A stretch of 64,000 bases of DNA from RHKX01 sp041393495 (lineage in GTDB: Bacteria > Actinomycetota > Thermoleophilia > Solirubrobacterales > 70-9): assembly GCA_041393495.1 (NCBI GenBank), contig JAWKKA010000001.1:1-64000 (forward strand), in the 5' to 3' direction. Positions 35,687 through 45,254 of this stretch are shown here, piece after piece. How positions within the stretch are numbered: the first letter of the stretch is position 1; every line of letters starts with the position of its first letter. Under the pieces are notes generated by a model. It ran no database searches. It had not been told where the DNA came from and saw only the letters and a program-made list of their open reading frames with translations. The position numbers and the translations under genes are program-made.

Positions 35687-36284
35687 CGGCAGCGAGACCC
35701 TGGCCCTGGCCCGCGAGCGCGTCTGGGAGCTGCTCAACGACCCGGAGATGCTCGGCGCCGCGATCCCCGGCTGCCGCGGCCTCGAGCGCGACGAGGAGGA
35801 GGAGCATCGCTACCGGACCTCGATCGCGGTCGCGATCGGGGCAGTCAAGGGCGTCTACGACGGGACCGTCGTCTATGCGGACATCGCCGAGCCGGAGCGC
35901 TGCACGATCAAGGTGTCCGGGCGCGGCGAGAAAGGGACGATCGACGGGCAGGGCGAGATCGAGCTGCGCGCCGCCGAGGCCGGCACCGAGGTCGCCTACA
36001 GGGGCGAGTTCAAGCTGACCGGCCCGGTCGCGGGGATCGGCCAGCGGCTCGCCCCGGGGGTCAGCCGGAAGATGATCATCGAGACGTTGCGGCAACCTCG
36101 AGGCGAGCGGCGCTCCGGGCGCCGGCGCCGGGGGCGACGAGCGGCACGCCGTGCCGGGAGCGAGCCTGCGGCCCTGCGGAGCCCGGCCGGCGGCCCCCCG
36201 ACTGCGGCTCGCGCGAGCGAAGGCGCCGCGGCTCCGGCCGGCGGGGGCGGCGTGCGGGGGCGACCGGCCGGCCCCGGCCCGTGA
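35673..36284 (+). CDS. CoxG-like SRPBCC protein, frameshifted near its C-terminus
   Basis: ATG at 35673, inside the end of the large-subunit gene (14-nt overlap). Residues 1-140 form a SRPBCC domain (ALARERVWELLNDPEMLGAAIPGC; GVYDGTVVYADI; ISRK-type end GVSRKMII), as in CoxG, which recruits and matures molybdenum hydroxylases at the membrane. After about 36093 this frame turns into Arg/Ala-rich sequence; the +1 frame continues with NLEASGAPG and later a membrane helix (PVGLLLIGLVIGFVIGRVVWI), the usual membrane anchor of actinobacterial CoxG proteins, until 36477. One base is probably missing near 36093. This is the first of the frameshifts in this region. Confidence 0.75.
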   Translation: MARVDGSETLALARERVWELLNDPEMLGAAIPGCRGLERDEEEEHRYRTSIAVAIGAVKGVYDGTVVYADIAEPERCTIKVSGRGEKGTIDGQGEIELRAAEAGTEVAYRGEFKLTGPVAGIGQRLAPGVSRKMIIETLRQPRGERRSGRRRRGRRAARRAGSEPAALRSPAGGPPTAARASEGAAAPAGGGGVRGRPAGPGP

Positions 36285-36387
36285 GGTCGAGCCGTTCAAC
36301 CCGCTGCCGGCGTGGGTGCAGCCGGTCGGGCTGCTGCTGATCGGGCTGGTGATCGGGTTCGTGATCGGAAGGGTCGTCTGGATCGTG

Positions 36388-36403
36388 TCTCACGATGTGA
36401 GAG
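36388..36403 (+). promoter_or_regulatory. Second IclR operator: TCTCAC-GAT-GTGAGA
   Basis: Inverted repeat whose 16-bp core is the exact reverse complement of the site at 31067. A further half-site, GAAGTGAGAAGC, follows at 36415-36426. It lies just upstream of a TACAGT hexamer, in front of the aldehyde dehydrogenase. Confidence 0.72.
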
Positions 36404-36436
36404 TCCTTTACTGCGAAGTGAGAAGCACGCTAGTGT

Positions 36437-36442
36437 TACAGT
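36437..36442 (+). promoter_or_regulatory. -10 hexamer TACAGT before the aldehyde dehydrogenase
   Basis: TACAGT in gtgttacagtgg, about 25 nt after the operator half-sites and about 100 nt before the ATG at 36541. A short open frame begins at the ATG at 36448 (11 codons) but has no support. Confidence 0.4.
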
Positions 36443-36540
36443 GGCCATGGTCAAGCGACCGAGGAGAGGCTTGGTGACGTGATCGGGCGGCCTCGACAGC
36501 GACGGTCGGTTGCCGTCGCGGGGTTGAACGGGGCGAGGCG

Positions 36541-38026
36541 ATGGCGACGAGCACGCACACCCGGGAGGAATGGGCGTCCTTCGCCGACGGGCTCGAGCCG
36601 AGCGCCGGCGCGGTGATCGATGGCGAGCTCGCCGACGCCGCCTCGGGTGCGACCTTCGCCTCGATCAACCCGGCGACCGAGACCCTGGCCACGTCGCCGC
36701 CGGCGACGCCGAGGATGTCGATCGCGCCGTCCGTCGGGGCGCGAGGCGTTCGAGTCCGGCGTCTGGTCGAGGCCGCGCCGGCCGATCGCAAGGCCGCGCT
36801 GCTGCGGCTGGCGGAGCTGATCGACGGCGACCGCGACGAGCTCGCGCTGCTCGATTCGCTCGACATGGGCAAGCCGGTCGAGGACGCGGCCACCGTCGAC
36901 GTCCCCGGCGCCGCCGGGCTGTTTCAGTGGTACGGGGAGGCGATCGACAGCTCTACGACGATCGCGCCGACCGGGGCGGGCGATCTCGCCCTCGTCACCC
37001 GCGAGCCGCTCGGGGTCGTCGGCGCCGTCGTTCCCTGGAACTTCCCGCTCGACCTGGCCGCCTGGAAGGTCGCGCCGGCGTCGCCGCCGCAACAGCGTCG
37101 TCCGAAGCCGGCCGAGCAGTCGCCGCTCTCGGCGATCCGCTCGCCGTGACGCGCTCGGCGCATCCCGCCCGGCGTCCTCAACGTCGTGCCCGGCTATGGC
37201 GAGACCGCGGGGCGGGCGCTCGGCCTCCACCCCGATGTCGACTGCATCGCCTTCACCGGCTCGACCGAGGTCGGCAGGCTGTTCCTCTCCTACTCGGCGG
37301 AGTCGAACGCGAAGCCGGTCTGGCTCGAGTGCGGCGGCAAGAGCCCGAACCTCGTCCGCCGACGTCGCCGACCTCGACGCGGCGGCTGAGATGGCGGCGT
37401 TCGGGATCTTCTCCAACCAGGGCGAGGTCTGCTCGGCGAACTCGCGGCTGCTCGTCGAGCGCCCGATCCACGAGGAGCTGGTCGCGAAGCTGGTCGAGCG
37501 CGCCGAGGCAACCGTCGTCGGCGATCCGCTCGACCTCGCCACCTGGATGGGACCGCTGGTCGACGAGGGCCACGCCGAGCGGGTGATGGGCTTCACTGCT
37601 GGCGGGTGCGCCGACGCCGAGCTCGGACCGGCGGCGAGCGGTTCGCCAAGTAACGGCTCCGGCGCGACCTTCGTCGCGCCGACGATCTTCGACCGGGTCC
37701 CGAGCGATGCCCGGCTCGCCCGCGAGGAGGTCTTCGGGCCGGTGCTGTCGGTCCTCGACTTCGAGGGCGAGGACGACGGCGTTGCGGATCGCGAACGAGA
37801 GCCGCTTCGGCCTCGCGGCATCGGTCTGGACCTCGAGCCTCGATCGCGCCCACCGCCTCGCCCGCCGGCTCCGGGTCGGCACCGTCTCCGTCAACACCGT
37901 CGATGCCCTCAGCCCGCAGACCCGTTCGGCGGCTTCAAGGGCTCCGGCTTCGGGCGCGACCTGTCGCTGCACGCGCTCGACAAGTACACCGGCTTGAAGA
38001 CGACCTGGATCAAGCACCGTCCATGA
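36541..38026 (+). pseudogene. Aldehyde dehydrogenase, broken by several frameshifts
   Basis: Pieces in three frames assemble into one aldehyde dehydrogenase of normal size (about 490 residues). N-terminal part 36541-37149 has INPATETLATS and GVVGAVVPWNFPL; 37186-37380 holds FTGSTEVG and LECGGKSPNLV with the catalytic Glu; 37380-37790 holds FSNQGEVCSANSRLLVE with the nucleophile Cys; the end has PFGGFKGSGFGRD. At least five indels are needed, e.g. near 37080-37100, 37150-37180, 37365 and 37790-37920. All catalytic residues survive, so uncorrected sequence errors are more likely than decay. Would oxidise an aldehyde intermediate of the IclR-controlled pathway. Confidence 0.75.
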
Positions 38027-38053
38027 CAATCAGGTAAGGAGAGAGGGAGCCCG

Positions 38054-39081
38054 ATGGGGAACAAGGCGAAAGGGATCAAGGCGATCGGCGCCGGCCTCGT
38101 GGCGATGCTCGCCGCCGGCCTGCTCGGCCTGCTGCGGCAGCGACGACTCGACCGAGGCGACTTCGGGCGGCAGCCTGAAGCCCCGACCGAGGTCGCGATC
38201 GGAACGCAGCCGTGGATCGGCTACGGGCCGCTCTGGATCGCCGACGAGAAGGGCTTCGACCTCGATCACGGGGTCGACATCAAGATGGTCAACTTCGACC
38301 GACCAGGACCCGAGTCCGGGTTCGCGAGCGGCAAGTTCCAGGGCGCCAGCAACGCCAACAACACCTACATCCGCCTCGCCGACCTCGGGATCGACTTCCA
38401 GGTGACGCTGATGGAGGACTTCTCGTTGACGGCGGACGCGATCGTCTCCTGCAACCCGCAGATCAAGTCGATCGACGACCTCGCCGGCGCCAAGGTGGCG
38501 TTCGAGGAGTTCTCGGTCTCCGACGTGCTGTTCCGCTACGCCCTCGAGCAGGCCGGGATCAGCTTCGACGACATCGAGTACGTGCCGATCCCGGCGGCCG
38601 ACGCCGGCACCGCCGCGGTCGCCGGTCGCGTCGACGTCGCCGTCACCTACGAGCCCTACCTGCAGGCGGCGCTCGAGGAGGGCGACAACTGCAAGATCAT
38701 CTACACGGCCAAGGAGCGCCCGGGGCTGATCTCCGACGCGCTCGGCTTCAGCACCGAGTTCACCGAGTCCAACCCGGACGCGGTGATCGGCGTGATGCAG
38801 GCCTGGGACGATGCGGTCGACTTCTACAACACCGACACCGAGGAGGCGCAGGCGATCATCGCCAAGGCGGTCGGCGAGAAGCCCGATGCGCTGGAGCCGA
38901 GCTTCAAGGGCATCAAGCTCTTCGACCTCGAGGAGTCGCAGGACTTCCTCGAGAACGACTACGCGACGCTCTGGGACGACATCGGCCAGATCATGGTCGA
39001 TCAGGCCAGATCAAGGAGGTACCGACGTCGACGACCACCTCAACACCGACCGGCCAGCAGGCCTTCGAGGAGAGCGGGTAG
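38054..39081 (+). CDS. ABC transporter substrate-binding protein 1 (NMT1/ThiY/SsuA-like), end frameshifted
   Basis: About 330 residues of an NMT1/THI5-like periplasmic-type binding protein: TEVAIGTQPWIGYGPLWIADEKGF in parts, ASNANNTYIRLADLGIDF, SIDDLAGAKVAFEEFSVSDVLF, DVAVTYEPYLQAALEEG. Family members bind thiamine pyrimidines, sulfonates, nitrate or riboflavin-like compounds. The N-terminal signal is out of frame where copy 2 reads LLAACGSDDS (lipobox), and a shift near 39005 changes the last residues; the corrected end stops at 39081. Tandem with copy 2, to which it is almost identical from about 38403 to 39000. Confidence 0.78.
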
Positions 39082-40102
39082 GCCCCGATCCCCGGCGCGA
39101 GGACGACCTCGATCAAGCAACGACCATGACCAGCCAAGCAAGGAGAAAGGGAACCCCATGGAGGTCAAAGTGAAAGCGGCGAGGGCGATCGGCGCGGGCG
39201 TGCTGAGCCTGTTCGCGGCCGGCCTGCTCGCGGCCTGCGGCAGCGACGACTCGACCGAGGCGACGTCGGGCGGCGAATCGGGCGAGGTGACCGAGGTCGC
39301 GATCGAACGCAGCCGTGGATCGGCTACGGGCCGCTCTGGGTCGCCGACGAGAAGGGCTTCGACCTCGATCACGGGGTCGACATCAAGATGGTCAACTTCT
39401 CGACCGACCAGGACCTCGAGTCCGGGTTCGCGAGGGCAGTTCCAGGGCGCCAGCAACGCCAACAACACCTACATCCGCCTCGCCGACCCGGATCGACTTC
39501 CAGGTGACGCTGATGGAGGACTTCTCGCTGACGGCGGACGCGATCGTCTCCTGCAACCCGCAGATCAAGTCGATCGACGACCTCGCCGGCGCCAAGGTGG
39601 CGTTCGAGGAGTTCTCGGTCTCCGACGTGCTGTTCCGCTACGCCCTCGAGCAGGCCGGGATCAGCTTCGACGACATCGAGTACGTGCCGATCCCGGCGGC
39701 CGACGCCGGCACCGCCGCGGTCGCCGGTCGCGTCGACGTCGCCGTCACCTACGAGCCCTACCTGCAGGCGGCGCTCGAGGAGGGCGACAACTGCAAGATC
39801 ATCTACACGGCCAAGGAGCGCCCGGGGCTGATCTCCGACGCGCTCGGCTTCAGCACCGAGTTCACCGAGTCCAACCCGGACGCGGTGATCGGCGTGATGC
39901 AGGCCTGGGACGATGCGGTCGACTTCTACAACTCCGACACCGAGGAGGCGCAGGCGATCATCGCCAAGGCGGTCGGCGAGAAGCCCGATGCGCTGGGGCC
40001 GAGCTTCAAGGGCATCGCTCTTCGATCCCGAGGAGTCGCAGGACTTCCTCGAGAACGACTACGCGACGCTCTGGGACGACATCGGCCAGATCATGCTCGA
40101 CC
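38403..40102 (+). repeat. Tandem duplication of a substrate-binding gene, offset 1102 bp
   Basis: Checked anchors (tgacgctgatgg at 38403/39505, ttcgaggagttc at 38501/39603, cttctacaac at 38821/39923) all give an offset of 1102 with only scattered substitutions (e.g. ttgacg/ctgacg, aacaccg/aactccg). The stretch of about 600 bp is free of indels, while both flanks contain several. Recent duplication, or gene conversion. Confidence 0.8.
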
Positions 40103-40188
40103 AGGGCCAGATCAAGGAGGTACCGGACGTCAACGACTACCTGAACACCGACCTGGGCCAGCAGGCCCTCGACAGCGGCAACGAGTAG
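39158..40188 (+). pseudogene. ABC transporter substrate-binding protein 2, frameshifted
   Basis: Second copy of the binding protein. Its N-terminus is intact as a lipoprotein signal: basic start, hydrophobic AIGAGVLSLFAAGLLAAC with the lipobox Cys, then GSDDSTEATSGG. A missing G at about 39305 (gatcgaacg against gatcggaacg in copy 1) shifts the frame; further indels occur near 39435, 39490 and 40015. The body 39490-40010 and the end (QIKEVPDVNDYLNTDLG) read correctly. Corrected length is about 340 residues. Probably the functional type for the adjacent permease and ATPase. Confidence 0.75.
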
Positions 40189-40194
40189 TCCACG

Positions 40195-41056
40195 ATGGCC
40201 GAGGTCGTATCGACCGGAACGCCGGAAGCCGGGGCCCCGAAGCGGCCCCGGCCGACCGGCCGGGGAAGCAGCGCCGCCGCCGGCTCGCCGGGATCTTCGA
40301 CCCGATCGAGCCGCGGACCTACATGATCATCGCGATCTTGGCGTTCGTGGTCCTGTTCATCGGCTGGTGGATCGCGGCCGAGATCAACCTCGCCAAGGAC
40401 ATCTTCCTGCCGAGTCCGGTCGACGTCTGGAACCGGGCGGTCGAGCTGGCCAAGGACGGGACGCTCTGGGCCGACACCAAGGTGAGCTTCGTCCGGATCA
40501 CGATCGGATTCGCGATCTCGACCGCGATCGCGCTGCCGATCGGGATCCCGATCGGCACCTACCGCTCGCGGAGGCGGCGATCGAGCCGCCGGTCGACTTC
40601 ATCCGCTACATGCCGGCGGTCGCGTTCCTGCCCCTGACGATCGTCTGGGTCGGGGTCGACGAGAGCCAGAAATGGCTGATCATCTTCATCGGCACCTTCT
40701 TCCAGCAGGTCCTGCTGGTCATGGACAACGTCAAGCGGGTGCCGCGCGAGTACGTCGACATCAGCCACACGCTCGGGATGCGCGATCACGCGGTGCTGCG
40801 GCGGGTGGTCCTGCCCGCCGCAGCACCGGCGATCTGGGACACGTTGCGGATCACGCTCGGCTGGGCCTGGACCTCCGGCTCGTGATCGCCGAGCGGGTCG
40901 CTGCCTCGGATGGGCTCGGCCACCGGATCAACGTCGCGCAGCGTTACTCCAGACCGACACGATCTTCGTCGGGATCCTCGTCATCGGCATGTCGGTCGAT
41001 CATGGACCAGGCGATGAAGTTCACCGGCAAGCGGATCTTCAGGTGGGGCGGAATGA
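40195..41056 (+). pseudogene. ABC transporter permease (SsuC/ThiX-like), frameshifted
   Basis: Starts with MAEVVSTGTPEAG at 40195. After a shift near 40265 the helix TYMIIAILAFVVLFIGWWIA and FLPSPVDVWNRAVELAKDG follow; another shift near 40570 leads to VDFIRYMPAVAFLPLTIVWVG and the ATPase-contact loop EYVDISHTLGMRDHAVLRRVVLPAAAPAI (in parts), and one near 40880 leads to VIAERVAASDGLG. This is the BPD_transp_1 family found with NMT1/SsuA-type binding proteins. The last frame ends with TGA at 41054-41056, overlapping the ATPase start (ATGA), so gene junctions remain exact. Confidence 0.72.
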
Positions 41057-41836
41057 GCGCGAACGCGCCAAAGCCTCGGTCAGGGGCGTCCGCAAGGCCT
41101 TCGAGGGCCGGGCCGGCGAGGTCGTCGCGCTCGACGGGATCGACTTCGAGATCGCCGAGAAGGAGTTCGTCTCGGTGATCGGAACGAGCGGTTGCGGCAA
41201 GTCGACGCTGCTCCGATCATCGCCGGCCTCGGAGGAGCAGACCGCGGGCGAGGTGCTGGTCGACGGGCACCCGGTCCATGGCCCCGGCCGCGACCGTGGC
41301 GTCGTCTTTCAGACCTACACGCTGTTCCCGTGGATGACCGCGCAGAAGAACGTCGAGTTCGCCCTGAGGGAGGTTCGCGGACGGATCGTGCCAAGGTCGC
41401 GCGCGAGCACCCGAGCTGGTCGGCCTCGAGGGCTTCGCCGACGCCTATCCGAGCCAGCTTCGGCGGGATGCGGCAGCGGATCGCGATCGCCCGCGCCCTC
41501 CTACAAGCCTGGAGGTGCTGCTGATGGACGAGCCGTTCGGGGCGCTCGACGCGCAGACGCGCCAGCTCATGCAGGAGCTGCTGACCAGGATCTGGGAGGA
41601 GCACCGGCTGACGGTGATGTTCGTGACCCACGACATCGACGAGGCGGTGTTCCTCTCCGACCGGTGTTGGTGATGACGGCGCGGCCGGGCAAGACTGGCG
41701 AGGACATCACGATCGGCGTCACGCCCGCGCACGTTCGAGGTGCTCGACGCCGGAGTTCTTCGAGCAGTCGCGGCTGCTCGAGGCCGTCCGCGAGGAGAGC
41801 CTGAGGACCGCGACCGAGCAGCTCGCCGCGCGATGA
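41053..41836 (+). pseudogene. ABC transporter ATP-binding protein (SsuB/TauB-like), frameshifted
   Basis: Walker A GTSGCGKSTLL is near 41180-41210, the Q-loop VVFQTYTLFPWMT near 41305, the signature region as PSQL(S)GGMRQRIAIARALL near 41450-41505 and Walker B LLMDEPFGALDAQTR near 41520-41565, then the switch His in FVTHDIDEAVFLSDR. These lie in different frames; at least four indels (near 41065, 41215, 41370-41420 and 41660) are needed. Complete set of motifs otherwise. Stop TGA 41834-41836 overlaps the next ATG. It powers import through the permease at 40195. Confidence 0.74.
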
Positions 41837-43146
41837 GCGATGAGCAACGGGTCCTGGCCGCTATCGAGGAGCGGGCCGACGATCTCGTTGCGCTGGCCGC
41901 GGAGCTGATCCGCTCGACACGACGACCCGCGGCGAGCCGGACGAGCGGGCACGCGAGGAGGAGCTGCTGCAGGCGCGCCTTGCGGCGATCCTCGAGGCCG
42001 CAGGCGCCGAGGTCGAGCTCTGGGAGCCGGCTCCGGGCGAGCTCGACCGCTGGCCGCGGCAGGTGCCGGAGGGGCTCACGTTCGCGGGGCGGCCGCAGCT
42101 GCTAGCCCGCTTCGCCGGCACGAGCGGCGGCCGTTCGCCCTTTCAACGGCCATCGACGTCGTCTCGGCCGAGCCACGGGCGCGCTGGGCCAGCGACCCGT
42201 TCGCGCCCGAGGTCCGCGACGGTCGGCTCCATTGGCCGCGGCGCCTGCGACATGAAGGGCGGCGTCGCGGCGATGGTGATCGCGGCCGAGACGCTGGCCG
42301 CCGAGGCGCTGCCCGGCGGCGAGCTGCTCGTCAACACGGTCACCGACGAGGAGTGGAACGGCGCCGGCTCGCTCGCCGCGGTCGCTCACGGCGTCAGCGC
42401 CGACGCCGGCGTGATCCCGGAGGCGACCGGCTTCGAGCCGTGGATCGCCTGCTGGGGGTCGTGAACCCGACGATCACCGTGCGCGGCCGGCCCGGCCACG
42501 CCGAGATGCCGCAGCCGGACTGGCGCGAGGGCGGCGCCGTCAATGCGATCGAGAAGGCGGTGGTGGTGCTCGAGGCGGTCCGCGAGCTGCGCGAGCGCTG
42601 GGCGCGGGAGGGAAGCGCCCACCCGCTGCTCGTGCCGGGCGAGCTCATCCTGACGGTGATCGAGGGCGGCGAGTGTGGGTCAACTACCCGGCCTCCTGCA
42701 CGGTCGTCATCGACGTCACCTACCTGCCCGAGCAGGGCGATCCCGACGGTGGCTGGGCGGAGGCGCTGAGCGGCAGATCGAGGGTGGGTCGCCGCCGTCG
42801 CCCGCCGCGACCCGTGGCTCGCCGAGAACCCGCCGCACTTCGAGTGGGGACGAACCTCGCCCCGGCCGAGGTCGAGCCCGACCATCCGATCGTCGATTGC
42901 GCGCTCGCCGCCGGCGCCGCCGCCGGGCGGCCGGGCGTGGCCGCGGCGCTGCAGGGCTGGCACGATGCCGCGACCTTCACGCGGTTCGGGACGCCGACGA
43001 TCAGCTACGGGCCGTCGGGGCTCGCCAACGACGGCGAGACGATGGCGCACGCGATCGACGAGTACGTGCCGGTCGCCGACCTCGTCGCCACCGCGCAGGC
43101 GCTGGCTTTGGTCGCGATGCGCTGGTCAGGGGGCGAGCCGCGATGA
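41833..43146 (+). pseudogene. M20-family amidohydrolase/deacylase (ArgE/DapE-like), frameshifted
   Basis: MSDEQRVLAAIEERADDLVALAAELI begins the chain. Segments in three frames give GRGACDMKGGVAAMVIAAE (catalytic Asp-x-Lys region), VTDEEWNGAGSL (Glu pair of the active site), GRPGHAEMPQPDWREGGAVNAIE (dimerisation domain) and FTRFGTPTISYGPSGL (C-terminal metal ligand region). The HxD motif is out of frame near 42145 (gccatcgacgtcgtc). About seven indels. Family members hydrolyse N-acyl or carbamoyl amides, so this enzyme could open or trim an amide in the pathway. The stop (43144-43146) overlaps the XdhC start. Confidence 0.7.
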
Positions 43147-44293
43147 CGACCGCGGTCGCGACCGCGGCGGAGTGGCCTGCGACTGGCTCGCCGCGGGCCG
43201 CCGGGTCGTCGCCGCGACGCTCGTCGAGCGGATCGGCTCGGCGCCGTTCGACCCCGGCGCCGAGATGATGATCGACGACCGCAGTCGGATCGAGGGCACC
43301 GTGACCGGCGGCTGCGTCGAGAGCGCCCTCGTCGCCGAGGCGCAGACCGTGCTCGCCGGAGGCGGTCCGAGGCTGGTCCGCTACGGCGTCAGCGACGAGC
43401 AGGCGTTCGAGGTCGGGCTGATGTGCGGCGGCACGGTCTCGGTCTTCGTCCACGAGATCGGACCGTCGCAGCGTCCGGCCCTCGCCGCGGTGGTGGCCGC
43501 GCGTGCCGCCGGCGAGCCCGCGGCGCTGGCGACGCTGCTGAGCGGGGCGGGCGCCGGCGCGAAGCTCGCCGTGCTCGGCGCCGGGACCGTCGGCGAGCTC
43601 GGCCTCGAGCTCCTCGACCACAACGTCGAGCGCGAGTCGCGCGGGTTCCTCGAGGAAGGCGTTTCGAGGCTGCGCAGCTACGGGACCGGGGGCGAGGTGA
43701 TGGGCGAGGGGCTCGACGTCCTGATCCAGGCGTTCCAGACGCGGCCGGAGATGGTGATCTACGGCGCGATCGACTACTCGGCGGCGCTCGCGCGGGTTGC
43801 CGCCGAGCTCGGCTATCGGGTGACGATCTGCGACGCGCGTCCCGCGTTCGCGGCGGGGAAGCGGTACGGGGACGTCGCCGACGTCGTCGTCGACTGGCCC
43901 GACCGCGACCTGGCGCGCCGCGAGCTCGGCCCCCGCGATGCCGTCCTCGTCTTCACGCACGACCCGAAGTTCGACGAGCCGGCGCTCGCAGCGGCCCTGC
44001 GCAGCGGCGCCGGCTACGTCGGCGCGCTCGGCAGTCGCCGGACTCAGGCCGAGCGGGCCGAGCGGCTCCGCGCGGCCGGCATCGGCAGCGAGCAGCTGAG
44101 CCGGCTGCACGCGCCCTGCGGGCTCGATCTCGGCGCCCGGACCCCGGAGGAGACGGCCGTCTCGATCCTCGCCGAGGTGGTCGCCGCGCGGACCGGCCGC
44201 GGCGGCGAGCGGCTGACGGAGACCAGCGGCCCGATCCACGTCGACGACGGCGGCCGGGAGGCGGCCGCCGGCCCTGGCGCGCCGTCCACATGA
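43143..44293 (+). CDS. XdhC/CoxI-family molybdenum cofactor maturation protein, one frameshift
   Basis: ATG at 43143 overlaps the M20 stop. One indel near 43170-43175 shifts from MTTAVATAAEW to ACDWLAAGRRVVAATLVERIGSAP, after which the frame is clean to 44293 (about 380 residues). XdhC signatures: EMMIDDRSRIEGTVTGGCVE, GLMCGGTVSVFV with the conserved Cys, AVLGAGTVGELGL, VTICDARPAFA, FTHDPKFDEPALAAAL and GALGSRRTQ. XdhC binds and sulfurates the molybdenum cofactor for delivery to xanthine dehydrogenase-type enzymes, so the client is the hydroxylase at 31945-35686. This marks the right end of the frameshifted stretch. Confidence 0.83.
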
Positions 44294-44324
44294 TGAAAAG
44301 ACCAACCGCATCGTGAATTGCGCT

Positions 44325-44332
44325 GATACGAT
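44325..44332 (+). promoter_or_regulatory. Extended -10 TGATACGAT for the DUF6282-like gene
   Basis: TG-A-TACGAT in cgctgatacgatcg lies about 32 nt before the ATG at 44365, which has a strong GGAGGAACG ribosome-binding site. No clear -35. Confidence 0.45.
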
Positions 44333-44364
44333 CGACGCGTTCGGACGGCATCCATGGAGGAACG

Positions 44365-45249
44365 ATGAGACGTGACCTGAAGCTGCTGGTCGATGCGATC
44401 GACATGCACGCGCATACCCACCCGGCCCTGTTCCGCCGCCCGATCGACGATTCCGACCTGGCCGGCCACGCGATGGACTTCGGGATGCGCGGCTTCGTGC
44501 TCAAAGACCACGACAGCTCGACGACCGGGCGCGCCTACCACGTCAACAAGGAATTCCCCCACCTGGAGGCGTTCGGCGCCGTCGTCCTCAACCGCTCGGT
44601 CGGCGGGATCAACCCCCATGTCGTCCAGTCCGCCCTGCAGTACGGCGCCAAGGTCATCTGGATGCCGAGCAACCACTCCAAGCACCACGCGGAGTTCTTC
44701 GACATGCCCGACTACCCGCAGCTCGGCCGCCGCCACAAGCAGCTTCCCGGCGACGGCGTGACCGTCTTCGACGAGCGCGGCCACCTCAAGCCCGAGGTCG
44801 GGGTGATCTGCGACCTCGTGGCGGAGGCCGACGCCTGCCTGGCGACCGGCCACCTCAGCCTCGCGGAGACGAAGGCGCTGCAGAAGGAGGCGAACGCGCG
44901 CGGCGTCAAGAAGTTCCTCGTCACCCACGCCAACTGGGCGCTGACGAAGTTCCCGCTCGAGGAGCAGAAGGCGCTGATCGACGACGGCGCGATCCTCGAG
45001 TACGTCGCGGTCTCGTGCGTCTCGCCGACCTTCTTCGAGCAGGATCCCGAGCAGCTCGCGGGCTGGATCGGGGAGCTCGGGGGAGAGAACCTGGTCTTCA
45101 GCTCCGACCTCGGCCAGCCCTCGGCTGCGCCGCACCCGGAGGGGATGCGGATGCTGCTGACGGCGTTGCTCGACTACGGCGCCGACTACGACCAGCTCGA
45201 GCTGATGACGAAGGCTAACCCCGCGAAGCTGCTCGGGCTCTCGGCGTGA
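44365..45249 (+). CDS. Metal-dependent hydrolase-like protein (DUF6282 type)
   Basis: 294 residues. An HxH pair near the N-terminus (DMHAHTHPALF), a lysine region (FVLKDHDSSTTG), IWMPSNHSKHH, FLVTHANWALTKF and NLVFSSDLGQPSAAPHPEGM match the pattern of amidohydrolase/PHP-like TIM barrels with a metal site built of His and Asp residues. I believe it belongs to the DUF6282 family, which has no firm function. It follows the XdhC gene in the same direction and may act as a hydrolase in the same pathway, but it has its own promoter and no IclR palindrome. Confidence 0.68.
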   Translation: MRRDLKLLVDAIDMHAHTHPALFRRPIDDSDLAGHAMDFGMRGFVLKDHDSSTTGRAYHVNKEFPHLEAFGAVVLNRSVGGINPHVVQSALQYGAKVIWMPSNHSKHHAEFFDMPDYPQLGRRHKQLPGDGVTVFDERGHLKPEVGVICDLVAEADACLATGHLSLAETKALQKEANARGVKKFLVTHANWALTKFPLEEQKALIDDGAILEYVAVSCVSPTFFEQDPEQLAGWIGELGGENLVFSSDLGQPSAAPHPEGMRMLLTALLDYGADYDQLELMTKANPAKLLGLSA

Positions 45250-45254
45250 TCGGC

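Noticed and set aside
36448..36483. 11-codon leader peptide between TACAGT and the aldehyde dehydrogenase
   Set aside because: No ribosome-binding site, no attenuator-like hairpin, and the surrounding sequence is suspected to contain base errors.
36090..43180. Programmed frameshifting in the ABC/ALDH genes
   Set aside because: Shifts are many, in both directions, lack slippery-site context, and occur inside conserved domains; sequence error is the simpler explanation.
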